A DNA stretch of 64,000 nucleotides from Quillaja saponaria. Lineage: Eukaryota; Streptophyta; Magnoliopsida; Fabales; Quillajaceae. Positions 48,451-59,529 of this stretch are shown one piece after another. A program made the translations under genes and the position numbers. The stretch is taken from contig CM055612.1 in NCBI GenBank assembly GCA_029379385.1, forward strand, positions 12,338,001-12,402,000. Reading direction: 5' to 3'. The notes below the pieces were generated by a model. The model did no database searches. It was not told where the DNA came from and saw only the letters and a list, made by a program, of their open reading frames with translations. Position 1 is the first letter of the stretch; each line of letters starts with the position of its first letter.

Positions 48451-49290
48451 GTTGTGGAAATTGAAAGATGGATGAATCAAGAATGATGGAGAATAGGAAG
48501 TTGGGTTGCAGCAATGGAGGCTTGGACTGTTATGTAGTGTGTAAGAATTAAGAAAGGTGAAAACTCGATGTTTGAATTACATTTTCTGAATTTTCAGAGT
48601 AGATGAGACATGAAGATGTCATTTTCAATGTGTAATTTTGTTGCAAGGAGAGAATGCATGGTGTGTGCCCAGTGGAGTTTACAAAGTAGACATGCATATT
48701 AACAAGTGGATGCTTTCTGTTATGTCTTTTTCTTTATTCGTACCTGCAATGACTCACTCCTGTTACTCTTCCATTTTATTAAATTTTTGGCTTTTTATGT
48801 AGGATAGACAGCTCAGACTGCAGAGCCCACCCCGGAACTCAAGGAAATTCTATTCATTATGTGGATTCTCGTATTTTGAATCGGATTTTACTTTATTTTT
48901 TATTATCCACATGTTGTAATTGAGTTTTTCTAATTACAAAATTATATCATTTGAGTTATTATCGTCAACAAAAATTTGTGTAGAGTGAGTTTATTCTTGC
49001 AAAATTTATATAGAGTGACTTCATTCTTGAAATAACTCAATAAATAATTATCATATAATTAAATAAGCCATGTCAAACGTACAATCAATAATTAATAAAT
49101 CCAATTCTAAAGTTAACTAATCAAACTGAATAATTCAACCCTACCTCAATAATTCATTTTCTCTCTTCACTTTTTCACTCCACCCCGTATGGTCATATTT
49201 TATGAGAATTATTGGGGTCCCTCCCTCTGGGTGCTTATATTTTCTGAATTCAAAGTAAATTGAAAATTTTAACAAGTAGAAAGCAAAATT
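48451..49290. other. PNGase A promoter side, no other gene seen
   Basis: This is upstream DNA of the PNGase A gene. I recognise no promoter motif with confidence. The open frame at 48122-48514 (-) is a shadow of the PNGase A gene. Confidence 0.55.
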
Positions 49291-49297
49291 AAACACA

Positions 49298-49465
49298 TCA
49301 GTAATGCGTTTTGTTGATAAGTTGTGGGAACAGAGAAAGAACTCTGCTTAAAAGATTGCCTGAACTATCATATGTTCCACCATCCCACTCAAGTTCAAAG
49401 GCTTCGTGACGATCCATTGCGAAAGACCCTTCTTTTTTCACCTTTGACTTCAATTCCTCCATACA
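49298..49465 (-). other. Coding-like exon fragment, product not recognised
   Basis: On the - strand, after a TGCTGCAAG acceptor-like site, a frame runs to a stop at 49298. The peptide (M-E-E-L-K-S-K-V-K-K-E-G, then E-A-F-E-L-E-W-D-G-G-T-Y-D-S-S-G-N-L-L) is charged, of even composition and unlike the translated AT-rich background. It could be the last exon of a gene or a fragment of one. I find no upstream exon I can support and do not recognise the family. Confidence 0.4.
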
Positions 49466-50349
49466 TAGAGCATAGTATATATGGGAGTCTTGCAGCAGAA
49501 TAATCCAAAACCTTACCATGAAAAAAATATTGTGATAAAAAATCATACAGGCATAAGGAAAGGTTTGGGATGGAGAGGACAGGGATGGAGTTTTAGAGAG
49601 AGACAGACAGACGGTGGCCGGCAAAAGGAAAAGAGAAAGAGGATGATGGGGCAGGGTTGGTTAATTAATTTTAGAATTGGATTAATTTACCATTGACAGT
49701 ATTGTTGACATGATTAGTTAACCGGATGGCAGTTATTTATTAGGTTAATACTTAATCATATACAGTTATTTATCAAGTTACTGTAAGATAAGAGTGACAT
49801 GAGGAATTTATTCCATATAAGATTTTCTCTTTCTCTTATCCAAATTAATATAACAGAAGGTGACATAGATGGATAGAATTTTACGTGACAATCTGATGTG
49901 ACAAATGAACAAATAAAACATTAAAATGTGGAAGAATAAAAAATTAAGTTAAATTTTTTATTAAAATAGAAAAAGAATAAATATTAAAAATTTACAAATA
50001 TATATATATATATATATATAAAAAGTAACCATACCTCCATAAATATCATCTTCCCTGTATGTTTTAGATGTTTTGCTAGATTGACAGCTAAATTCTTGTT
50101 ATTTGATAACTCTGTATTTGGGTCTTTTTGAGGCCTAGATGATGTTGATGATGAAATTGACGGCCAAGTGCATGAAGAAGGTGAAGATGGAGCTTCAAGA
50201 TTCTGTGAAAATCAAGATCCATTATCCAAAATTTAGTTTAAAATTTGAATTGAAAACTATATTAAAAAGTCAGAGGACACTATAGTGGTATTTTGGCTTT
50301 TAGTATAGTATAGACATATATATATATATAAATGGCTTAAGGGAAGAAT

Positions 50350-51250
50350 TTTTTGATTTTCTCAAATACCTATTATAAGCTCTTATAATTACATAGTTAT
50401 ATTTAGTTGTTATTTTGTAACAAATAAATTATTTTTCTTAATTTTTCTCTATTTTAATATTAGTAGGATTGTAATTTTTTGAAAACTTATTAATTTTTTA
50501 TTTATTAATCTTAATAAATTTTATAATTTTGTATAATTATATATCAATAGTAATTGAGATTGACTTTTTTCGATTTTTTTTTGTTTGTTTAATAAGTTCC
50601 TAACAATCATTACTTTTTAAGTTCTTCTCAAATTTATGAATTAAAATTTTAAAAAATTACTATGAATTAAAAGAAATATTAAGTATGTTTTCATGATTAT
50701 AATAATATTATTTTAACTTTTATTCATAATTTTTTATATGTAAATATTTTCAATAATTATACGTCAATAGTTGTTAAGATTGAATTTTTCTATTTTTTTT
50801 GGTTTAATAGGTTTCTAATAATTATAATGTTCTTTAGTTCTTCTCAAATACACTATTTATTTTATTTTATTTTATTTTTTATTTCTTTTCTAATTCTTCT
50901 CTATTTTAATATTAATCGGGTTGTGATTGTTTTAACTATGACTATTGATATTTTTTGTCCTACTTCTTTTTAATATAAATAAATCTATAATTTGTCAAAA
51001 ACTATTAATCAATAATAATTAAAATTGAATTTCTTAATTTTTTTTATTTAATAAGCTACAAGTAATTATAATATTATAAATTAATTTTTAAAAGAATGCT
51101 ATGAATTAAAATAAGTATTAAGAGTAAAAATTTTCTGAATGAATTATTATTATGTTAATTTTTCTTCTAACTTAAATTATATATATATATATATATTAAG
51201 TATTAAAGTTTTTATGAGCTATAATTTCTTGATATGTATATTTATTGTTA
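50350..51250 (+). repeat. AT-rich repeat family, two degenerate copies in tandem
   Basis: Two related stretches, about 50350-50780 and 50790-51250, each hold TTTTCTAATTCTTCTC- or TTTTTCTCTATTTTAATATT-like text, a TCAATAGT(A/T)(A/G)TTNA block and a GTTCTTCTCAAAT or AATTATAATATTATAAATTA block. The second copy matches 34640-35180 in reverse orientation. No coding capacity. Confidence 0.6.
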
Positions 51251-51760
51251 ACGAACATATAAAAATTATATTATAACTATGATTCACGCCTCATTAAAAA
51301 AATTATATTTGGTGAAATATAACTTGTAAGATTTATAAAACACTTCGGATTGATGTGGTCTTAATCACTGTGCAAAACATATACAAAAGAATACGAAACA
51401 ACTAACAAGTGTCTTGCTGTACTGCAAAACATATACAAATTAATGAATACAAAACGACTAACAAGTATCTTATCCTTTTCTTTCTCTTTTGTAGCTAAAA
51501 AAAAAGGTTGGAAACAAACTACTACTCTTGATGGTTGGTGAGAAAAGGTACTATATTTACTTGTGTCATTGTGAGAAACTACTCTTGATATAAACAAATA
51601 ATATGGACATTCACCAAAATGGATACTCCACCCCATTAACCATCAAAATTAACAACAAACCCAGTATATTCTTAAAATCATTTTCTCTAATATTTAGTCT
51701 AATTAGTTAATGTATTTTTAGTCTGAGAATTTGAAGTTTAAAAAAAGAGAGTCATTTTTA

Positions 51761-51855
51761 GCAGTGAGTGTTGATATTTCAGTATTTATTTGAGATGTTT
51801 GGGTGAAATGATTACTAGTGTAAAATGTTGCTAATGATAAATTGTGGTCTGATAA
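51761..51855 (+). repeat. Copied fragment of eIF2 alpha intron 6
   Basis: From GCAGTGAGTGTTGATATTTC to TTGTGGTCTGATA this matches 39162-39280, the junction of eIF2 alpha exon 6 with intron 6. It differs by an internal deletion of about 25 bases and a few substitutions. It starts four bases before the exon 6 donor, so almost no coding sequence was copied. Confidence 0.85.
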
Positions 51856-52041
51856 TAGGAGACCAATTCATCTATCCCATATCAATATCCACAACTTTTT
51901 CATTCACACTCAACAGTTCTAGAAGACGTATAAGTGATCACCTTCTTTAATGACCCAGTGAAAACTATATGCTTGAATTTATTAAACATTTTATATTTGT
52001 CAAAGATTTATTAAAACACTTTGGATCTAAAGACCTCTCTG

Positions 52042-52278
52042 TCAAGCTCCATCGGACTTGGAGGCCAAAATAGCTTCGAAATTTGAAGCATGTTTCCTCA
52101 AATCTGCTATAATTAAAAACAAATTGTTAAAATCAGAGTCATGAGAAACTACAAATACCTTGGAAAAAGAAGATTGATGAAAAGGGGAGAATTGGGGCGA
52201 TGATGAGGTGGTGATACAATGCTGCCGTCGGAGTCTGTGCACCATAGCATTCTCCTGCCACAACATCATAAACCTCAC
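52042..52278 (-). other. Two-exon-like short coding fragment, product not recognised
   Basis: On the - strand a frame from an ATG at 52276-52278 (M-R-F-M-M-L-W-Q-E-N) reaches S-S-F-S-K at a good AAG|GTATTT donor near 52158. After a short intron-sized gap, a GCAG acceptor opens a piece ending L-R-K-H-A-S-N-F-E-A-I-L-A-S-K-S-D-G-A and a stop at 52042. The frame also reads straight through. It may be a real short gene or an exon pair left from a duplicated gene. Confidence 0.35.
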
Positions 52279-53577
52279 TCGGTACTCACATCTAAAATAT
52301 TAAGGTTAATTATGTTTGGTTATAATAATAAGTATAAACTAAAATTTAACCTCTTAAAGATTAATCATAATTGGTACATGAATAAAAATTAATACAAAAA
52401 TTATTATTGTAATTTTATTTAAAGATAAAATTATACTATTATTATATAATTAATTCAAAAATCACTTTAATTCCTATAAGTTTAGTTACAATTTAATATT
52501 TATAATTTAAAATCAAATCAATTGAATTTGTGCCGTAATATCTTGTAAACATCATTTTAATAAAAAATAATAACTAATAATTTTCAACTTAGCAAGTCCA
52601 CATTGTATAACAAACAAATAAAAAGATGACACAAGGCTTGTACAAATATAAATAATTTATAAAAATATCTGTTTCTCTATTTTTTTAATCTTTAATTTAA
52701 TGAAAGAGTTATGTTAAAAAAAAATTACCATAAAAAAGAAAAGAAAAAACTTAACCAAAATTAAGAAAAAGGAAAAGAGGAAAAAAAAAAAAAAAAAACT
52801 CTATTCACATTTCACATCCAATGTTTCCTTTGTCCTTCTCAATCTCATTCGCATCATTGCCACTGCTCGAAGCTTTGGTACCCAAACACCATGACAATCA
52901 TTAGTCCCCATGACTACTGTCAAAGAAAATGACTTAATTACTAGATCTCCATTTATGGTATAGAGTAAAATCTATTATTTTCTACTTTCCATATCCCAAG
53001 ACTTATCCAGGACAGCATTTCACAAACCATTCAAATTCAAACCCTAAACACTTTTTGACTAATCCATATTCCAGAAATTCAGATCTATTAGAGCCAAATG
53101 AACTGATGAACAATGATAACCCCAATCAACGAGATATTTATTTACAGTTCAGAGGCTGGCTGGGTTCAAGATTGTTAGCAGATGTGGTAGTTGAACTCCA
53201 CTAGTCGAGGGTATTTTTTAATTTTTTTTTAATTTTAACCCCGCCCACCCTACTCTTCAATGATTTAATATCAATCTCTAATATTTTAACCCTTGTATCA
53301 AATTTTGTGCCAAACACACTTAAAGGTCTTAATTTTTAGCTCTTCTTAACCATCTACCAAAAACACCCTTACTATTACACATGACACACTATTAAGGCAT
53401 CACTGGGCACCATGCACCAAACTTCTCTAGTGTATTGAACCATGGCCAAACTTCTTTTCATCCACACACACACAGCACTGAAGTGGCCACCTTATAAACC
53501 ACAAAGTGAGATACTTTTAAATTTGTATTAACTCACGGATCCTTCCCAATCTTCTGAACAAATTAACTTCTAAGGCC
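52279..53577. other. Upstream of the GH3 relic, no gene seen
   Basis: AT-rich sequence with an A-run at 52780-52798. No supported gene on either strand. The last 200 bases would be the old GH3 promoter and leader. Confidence 0.55.
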
Positions 53578-55678
53578 ATGCCAGAAACTTGGAGTGTGTT
53601 ATCAGAGGAGCGAAAGAACTTTGATGGAAAAAATAAAAAATATGGCTGCGGAGTACAATAACAAGGCATTGAGTTTCATAGAGGAAGTTATGAGCAATGC
53701 CGATGACATTCAAAAACAGGTTCTTCCTCAAATTCTTTCTCAAAATGCCAATGTTGAGTATCTTTAAAAACATGGCCTTAAAGGTCATATAGACAAAGAG
53801 ACTTTCAAGAAGGTGATGCCTGTGGTTGATTATGACTACATGAAGCCATATATTGATCGTATTGCTAATGGGGATACCTCTTCAATTTTATGCTTCAAAC
53901 CGTTTCAGAATTCTGTGCTAGGTGAGTTAGTTTTTAGTTCTTATAAGTATATATTCATATACATATACATATACATTTATATATATATATATTTATTACA
54001 TTCATATTCTTGAGAGTTATGTTAAATTGGTTGGTATATATGGATCAATCTAGCACTGCAACAACAGGGGGTTGAGCATAAATTAATGCCGAGGACGGAG
54101 GATGAAGGAGAAAGAAGGCTATTGCTTTTTAGCCTTGTGATGCCTGAGATGGACCAATTTGTTTCAGGTTTGGACAAAGGCAAGGGGATGAATTTTTACT
54201 TTGTAAAACCAAAATTTAAGACTCCAGGAGGACTTGTTGCTGGCCAGTACCACTATCGTTTTGGAAAGCACAAAATTATTAAAGGATAAGAATCAGACAT
54301 ATGATCCTTATGCTAATTACACAAGTCCTATTGAAGCCACTCTCTTCCCAGATTGGTACCAAAGCATGTATGCTCAGTTGCCTTGTGGACTTTGTCAAAA
54401 CAGTGAAGTTCTTTATGTTGGATCTTTTTATGCTTCTGGTCTCATTCGTGCCATTAAATTCCTTGAAAACCATTGGCTTCTGTTATGTAATGATATACGA
54501 ACGGGTCAGTTAGACTAAAAAATCATCGACTTAGCAGCTGTGAGAGAAGCAGTTATGAAAATTCTCAAACCCAATCCCGGTCTTGTGGATTTTATACAAG
54601 CTGAAGTGTTCCAAAACATCCTGGAAGGGGCCGGATCTTAATTAGGTTGTGGCCTAACACTAAGTACATTAACACTGTTGTGACTGGAACAATGTCTCAT
54701 TACATTCCTGCACTGGATTACTATAGCAATTGTCTTCTTCTTGTTAGTTCTATTTATGCTTCCATAGAGTCTCTATTTGGTTAGAATTTAAATCCTCTTT
54801 GTAAGCTTAATGATGTCTCTTACACATTCATTCCAACTTTGCGCTATTTTGAGTTCTTGCCAGTCAATAGAAAGGATCATGGAGACACAAATTCTTCTTC
54901 CGAGCAAATAGCTTCCCTTAATGAAAAACAAGAATTGACTGATCTTGTGGATGTAGAATTGGGTCGAGAATATGAGGTTTTTGTCACTAACTATACAAGG
55001 TAAAACTCACTCGTTTAAATTTACATGAAGGTATTATTGGTTTTTATTTTAAGGAGAAGAACTAAAATAATTTTCTGTCATGAAACACACTCAAAACTTC
55101 TTCTATATATGACAGGACTTTATAGATTTCGGGTAGGTGATGTACTCCGTGTAGCAGGATTCAACAAGACTCCTCAGTTCAATTTTGTTGGCAGAAAGAA
55201 TGTTGTTCTTAGCATTGGTACAGATAAGACGGATGCAGCTGAGTTACAAAATTAAGTGAAGCATGCAACAAACAATCTCCTCCAATTTGATGCAATACTC
55301 AAATGTTACACAAGCTATGCCGGCATGTCAAGCATCCCTGGCCATTGTGTTGGGAGATTAGACTGAATGGATAAACCCCAATTCCATCATTTGTTTGTTC
55401 TTGTGGAAAAATCACTCGGCCTTGAATATTGGACTTTGAGAGTTGTAGAGAAGTCCATTGGCCCATTGGAAATCAAGGTACTGGAGAATGGAACATTTGA
55501 CAAGCTGATAGACTATGCTATTAGCAAGGGTGCTTCAGCAAGCCAGTACAAGACTCCTAGATCTGTGAAACATATTCCAATGATCGAGCTATTGAACTCT
55601 AATGTTGCTTCAACAAGTTATTTTAGTCCAAAATGCCCAGAATTGATTCTTGCACCTATGAAGGAAGTCAAATTATGA
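53578..55678 (+). pseudogene. GH3 acyl-acid amido synthetase pseudogene (group II-like)
   Basis: Working GH3 enzymes join auxin or other acyl acids to amino acids. Three old exons can be traced: 53578-53921, 54054-54999 and 55116-55678. Exon 1 has K-P-Y-I-D-R-I-A-N-G-D. Exon 2 starts at the ATP-binding S-S-G-T-x-G-G motif, here changed to S-T-A-T-T-G-G, and later has G-T-M-S-H-Y-I-P. Exon 3 has [16 protein letters not shown] and the C-terminal A-S-x-S-Q-Y-K-T-P-R. Defects include an early frameshift, a TAA at 53765-53767, further stops in exon 2 (near 54080, 54520, 54640, 54784) and two in exon 3. Group II (IAA-conjugating) membership is inferred from the R-F-R-V-G-D and [13 protein letters not shown] blocks. 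Confidence 0.9.
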
Positions 55679-56721
55679 CTTCCCATGTAGCAGAATGAAC
55701 TCCTCAGATTGAGTAAGGACTTTAGCACTGTAGTATGGAAAATTCTAATTGCAAGCTTTTTGCTAATAAAAGAAAAAAAAAAAAAAAAAGTGTTATAACT
55801 TGATATTTTATTAATATATTTTATCTAACTTGTAGTTATAGAAAAAATAAAAATTATAAATAAGTAAATTGAAGTGCATAAATATTTAAAATATATGTAT
55901 GTATATATTTCAATTAATTTACACTACAATTTTAAAGACCTTTGACTTGATTGTTTTATTTCCTTTTTCCTCTTTTTATTTTCATTTTTTGTCCTTCCCT
56001 TTAGCCGACTTACTTTTCTATTTCTCTTCCTCTGCTTCCTTTGATTGTTCTAGACTCTTACTCTGAGCTCTGCCATGGTGAACTTCAGCCTATGTAACCG
56101 AGAAACTCAGCCTTGCATTATCAAATTTTATACTTTGCCGTATGAGGGTTCTTGCATTATACTTGGACCGTTCTTCCTCCTTCCCTGTTATTCCTCTTGA
56201 ACTTCTTGGGCTGTTGGTGAATTCCACTTGCTGCACCATCCAGGCCTCTTTTGGCCAATATGTCTTGAAGTCTATGATGATTCACCTCCAACTCGCCTTC
56301 CGTCTTATCTGCTTTCAATTCCCAGCTATGGCTCATAGTTCTTGCAGTTGCTCCCACCTCGTATTTGGAGGGTCTTTCCCAAATACCCAAATTTTGAGAG
56401 TTCCTGGTCAAAACCCCCAAAATTCGAGAGCTATTGATAAGAATTTGGCTAAGGTGCTTCTAGCAGCCGTGAATATTGCTGCAGTATCGATGGAGAGAAG
56501 GGAATATTGCTGTAGTATCGATGGAGAGAAGGGTTGCTCTTGCTCAGGTTGAAGCAGAACGGTGTTTGAAAGAAGCAGCTTTGGCAAAGAAGAGAAAGAG
56601 AAAGGGTAAAGAAGAAATAATAGTTGCGGATGACCTGAAGCTTGAAACTAGATGCTCAGCGCCGCAAATATCCAAGGAACATATTTTCATCTCGATCCTG
56701 CGGCGTCAGATAGAAGGTAAA
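55679..56721. other. GH3 3' flank and ALG10 upstream region
   Basis: A poly-A run lies at 55771-55789. From 56060 the base composition is less AT-rich and a frame is open into the ALG10 exon, with a lysine-rich stretch (K-K-R-K-R-K-G-K) just before it. I do not recognise that upstream peptide and treat it as leader. The open frame at 56157-56420 (-) is likewise unassigned. Confidence 0.5.
56471..56532 (+). repeat. 31-bp tandem duplication upstream of the ALG10 exon
   Basis: Two copies, 56471-56501 and 56502-56532, differ at one base. Both contain GTATCGATGGAGAGAAGG. Sequence of this quality suggests a fairly recent event. Confidence 0.9.
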
Positions 56722-56885
56722 ATGACTGTTGCAGCGATAGTAAGCTGGTTTCCCATCTCCATACTTGTCAATCGAATTGTTCCGGAGCAGTATATGGATG
56801 AAATATTTCACATACCCCACGTTAAGCAGTATTGCAAGGGAAATTTTGGCAGTTGGGATCCTATGATTACCACTCCTCCTGGACT
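56722..56885 (+). pseudogene. ALG10-like glucosyltransferase, first exon only
   Basis: ALG10 adds the last glucose to the lipid-linked oligosaccharide in the ER. From the ATG at 56722 the frame gives 54 codons, with a hydrophobic N-terminus and then I-V-P-E-Q-Y-M-D-E-I-F-H-I-P and W-D-P-M-I-T-T-P-P-G, the strongly conserved start of the family. It ends at a GTACGT donor (56886), the place expected for intron 1. No later exon was found; at about 57.1-57.3 kb LTR-like sequence takes over. The exon has no stop, so truncation may be recent, or the gene may continue beyond the window. About one eighth of the usual protein is present. Confidence 0.8.
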
Positions 56886-57269
56886 GTACGTGTCTAATTA
56901 ATTACTAAATCTTTATTTCTTTGAGATGAAGTTTGTTCATTATCTATAAATCTATAATTTAAGTGCTTAAGCATACTGAAATAATCAGCAATAAATAAAA
57001 AGAAAAGAGAATGAATGCACCCACTAATTGGGGCTGCTTGGGTGGAAAAAAAGAAGAAAAAAAAGAAGTTGAATTGAGTCACAATTAGCTTAGCTTGTAT
57101 GAGATGTATTGGTTATGCAGGCAAGAGTTTCTGCACAATGAGTGCACTATAGGATTGAGTAACATGGTAAAAGTGGAAAGAAAAAAACATGGTGCGGCGG
57201 AAAGGTTATGAGAGTTTAGCCACTTATAGGATTGAATGGCGTAATAGTCCATTAGAGAATATCAACTAG

Positions 57270-58600
57270 TGTTGTAAAGATTGATGTGTTGATCCCAATT
57301 ATTTGTGCCTGATGCTTCTTGTTGTTGAAAAGTCCTTGTAATTTGTACCAGGTGTTAGTTGTTCTGATATACAACGGTAGTTACGTTGTTTTAAAGTGGA
57401 TGAATTTATTGTTGGTTAATGTTGTAGTTTAGAGATTACATGGAGTTAAGTAAAAGGTATGAGAAAAAGGTGTTTAATTGTGGGTTAAGTGGGATTGGAG
57501 AAACTTTAGGTGGGATTGTTGTTGGAATAGGTGAGATTGGTATTTAAAATATAAATGGTGTGCAAAATGAAAGACTTATATGGATTTTTAGGGGTATGTA
57601 TATATATACATACAGACCCATGAAATGAAATGAGTTGCTTTAAGGTGTTTGTTGAAAGGTTTAAACGAAACTGATTGTAACATAGTGAATAAAACTTAAA
57701 TAGAAAACATTATTTAGGTTTGCATAAAAATCTAAGAACAAAAAGTAAAAAATTTTGGGTTAAGTAATTAAGGAAAAGTAAATCTTGGAACTTGATTATA
57801 TTAATAATGGAATTCCATGATTCAAGCTCTTGGTTGAATTTAAAAGATAAACTTAACTTGGATTTAATATTGGGAAAATGTGGAATGTTGAAAGGATGAG
57901 TTATTATTAATTTCTTGGTATGTATATATATATATATATACATGATATGGAAGCAAGTTTCCCACAAGGCATATGTTAAAATACCTAAAAAGACTTAGCT
58001 TCAGAGAAAAGCATGGAAGTTGATATATATAAATTTTAGTAACTAGAGGGTTATAATTATGAAGTTTATTAACTAAGTAGTAATTGGGAATATGTTTTTT
58101 AGTCTTGGAACATAATGTTGAGCCAACGACACATGTGAATTCAAGAATGAATGACGAGCGGGATCCGTATCATAGTGAGTGAGAAATGTTACCTTTTGGT
58201 TGCTAGATTAATGTGTTTAATTGTTTGATATATTTGTATAAATATGTTCATATAGTGGTAAATAGGAATATGTAGTGCTATAATTGAGTTACTTGAATTA
58301 AATGCTATATGGTTGATATTTGCATATTAATTGAATTATGATTAATGCGTGATTTTGTTTGTGTTTGGTAAAGGTCAATAAAATTAATTTTTATCGTGAA
58401 TTATTTTTACATACGAAATAGAATCCGAGTGCACCTAGGATATATTTTCTTTGTTTATTTGAGCTGTGATTAAAAATATTTGAGTAACTCAATTCCGGGA
58501 GTAGATATGTGAGGGGTATGTATTTTTGGTATGTAGGAGAAAAATTGCCCTAGAGAGGATATGTGTTTGGTGTGCAGGTGCTAAGTTACTCTAATTGACT
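57270..58600 (+). mobile_element. Diverged LTR of the same family, copy 3, truncated
   Basis: Shared with copy 2 are TTGAGCCAACGACACATGTG (58110 region) and the surrounding TTTAGTAACTAGA..TTATAAT text. Shared with both other copies are TTGGTAAAGGTCAATAAA-like text and GAGTGCACCTAGGATAT. The 3' portion that should end in TGACA is missing, because pararetrovirus B begins at about 58.6 kb. The 5' limit is not defined. Confidence 0.55.
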
Positions 58601-58665
58601 TTTGTATACACCTTCCCCATAATCTATCTTGTGAAAATCCTACCTTCCGCCTTTATTACTGTTAA

Positions 58666-58678
58666 TGGTATCAGCGCC
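58666..58678 (+). other. Primer-binding site of pararetrovirus B
   Basis: TGGTATCAGCGCC matches the 3' end of plant initiator tRNA-Met in complement (the usual form is TGGTATCAGAGCC; one base differs). In Caulimoviridae this marks the origin of minus-strand synthesis and map position 1. Its place just before the viral coding region supports the assignment and the orientation. Confidence 0.75.
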
Positions 58679-59529
58679 TGTAAACAACAAGAGCTTGGAC
58701 CAGTAGCTTGTGTACTAGTAGCTTGTACCAGTAACAGATAATCTTCTGTAATAATATGTGAAGTTATTCTCTGTAAGTTTTACTTTCTTATCTTCTACTA
58801 TTACTATTTGTTCTCCATTTATGGTTGTTTAAAATTCTATATGCTTAAAGATTAGTAACTTTTGGTTGGGTTATTGTTGGTCGTGGATAAGCTGTTGTGA
58901 ATCCGTTTTAAGAAGTGAAAAGATCAGTCCCCAAGAGGTCTTAAGGAACCATAATCAAGTCCCGAATAGAACATGTTAGGTGTGTCTTAGGAGATAATCA
59001 AAAAGAAAAATTTTATGATCATAATCTTCACATAGATATTGCAGAAGAAAAATCTATTAGTAGTATAAGTAGAGTCTTAAATTCTTTAGTAGACTTATCT
59101 CTTTTTAATTTTGAAAAAATTAACAAAAAACAAGAAAAAAATATTAGACAATCTTAAAATTTTTCATGTTCAGGAAGATCATGAAATTCCTATGTTATAT
59201 TATGGAACTGATATATGTAATTTAAAATAACAAGTAAAATCCAACAAAAATTCTAAACAAGAGTTTGAATCTATAAAATAAATTATTGAATATTGGAAGA
59301 GTCATTATATTAAAGAACCTGATAAAACAGAAAGAAATAGATTGATAAAAATGATGTAAGATTTATTTGTTAAGAACGAACAATTAATGAAGCAAAATAA
59401 TTATGAAATATAATTAAATGTTTAATGATGATGAAAGCGATTCTAATTCAGAATCCTTTACATCTAAAGCTATAATCATAATTAGTGATGAAAGTTCAGA
59501 TTACACTGAAAATGATAAAATATTTTCAG

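Noticed and set aside
48122..48514. 130-codon - strand frame
   Set aside because: It overlaps the PNGase A start in another phase and has no motif.
56157..56420. 87-codon - strand open frame upstream of ALG10
   Set aside because: No motif recognised, and no splice or start context that supports it over chance.
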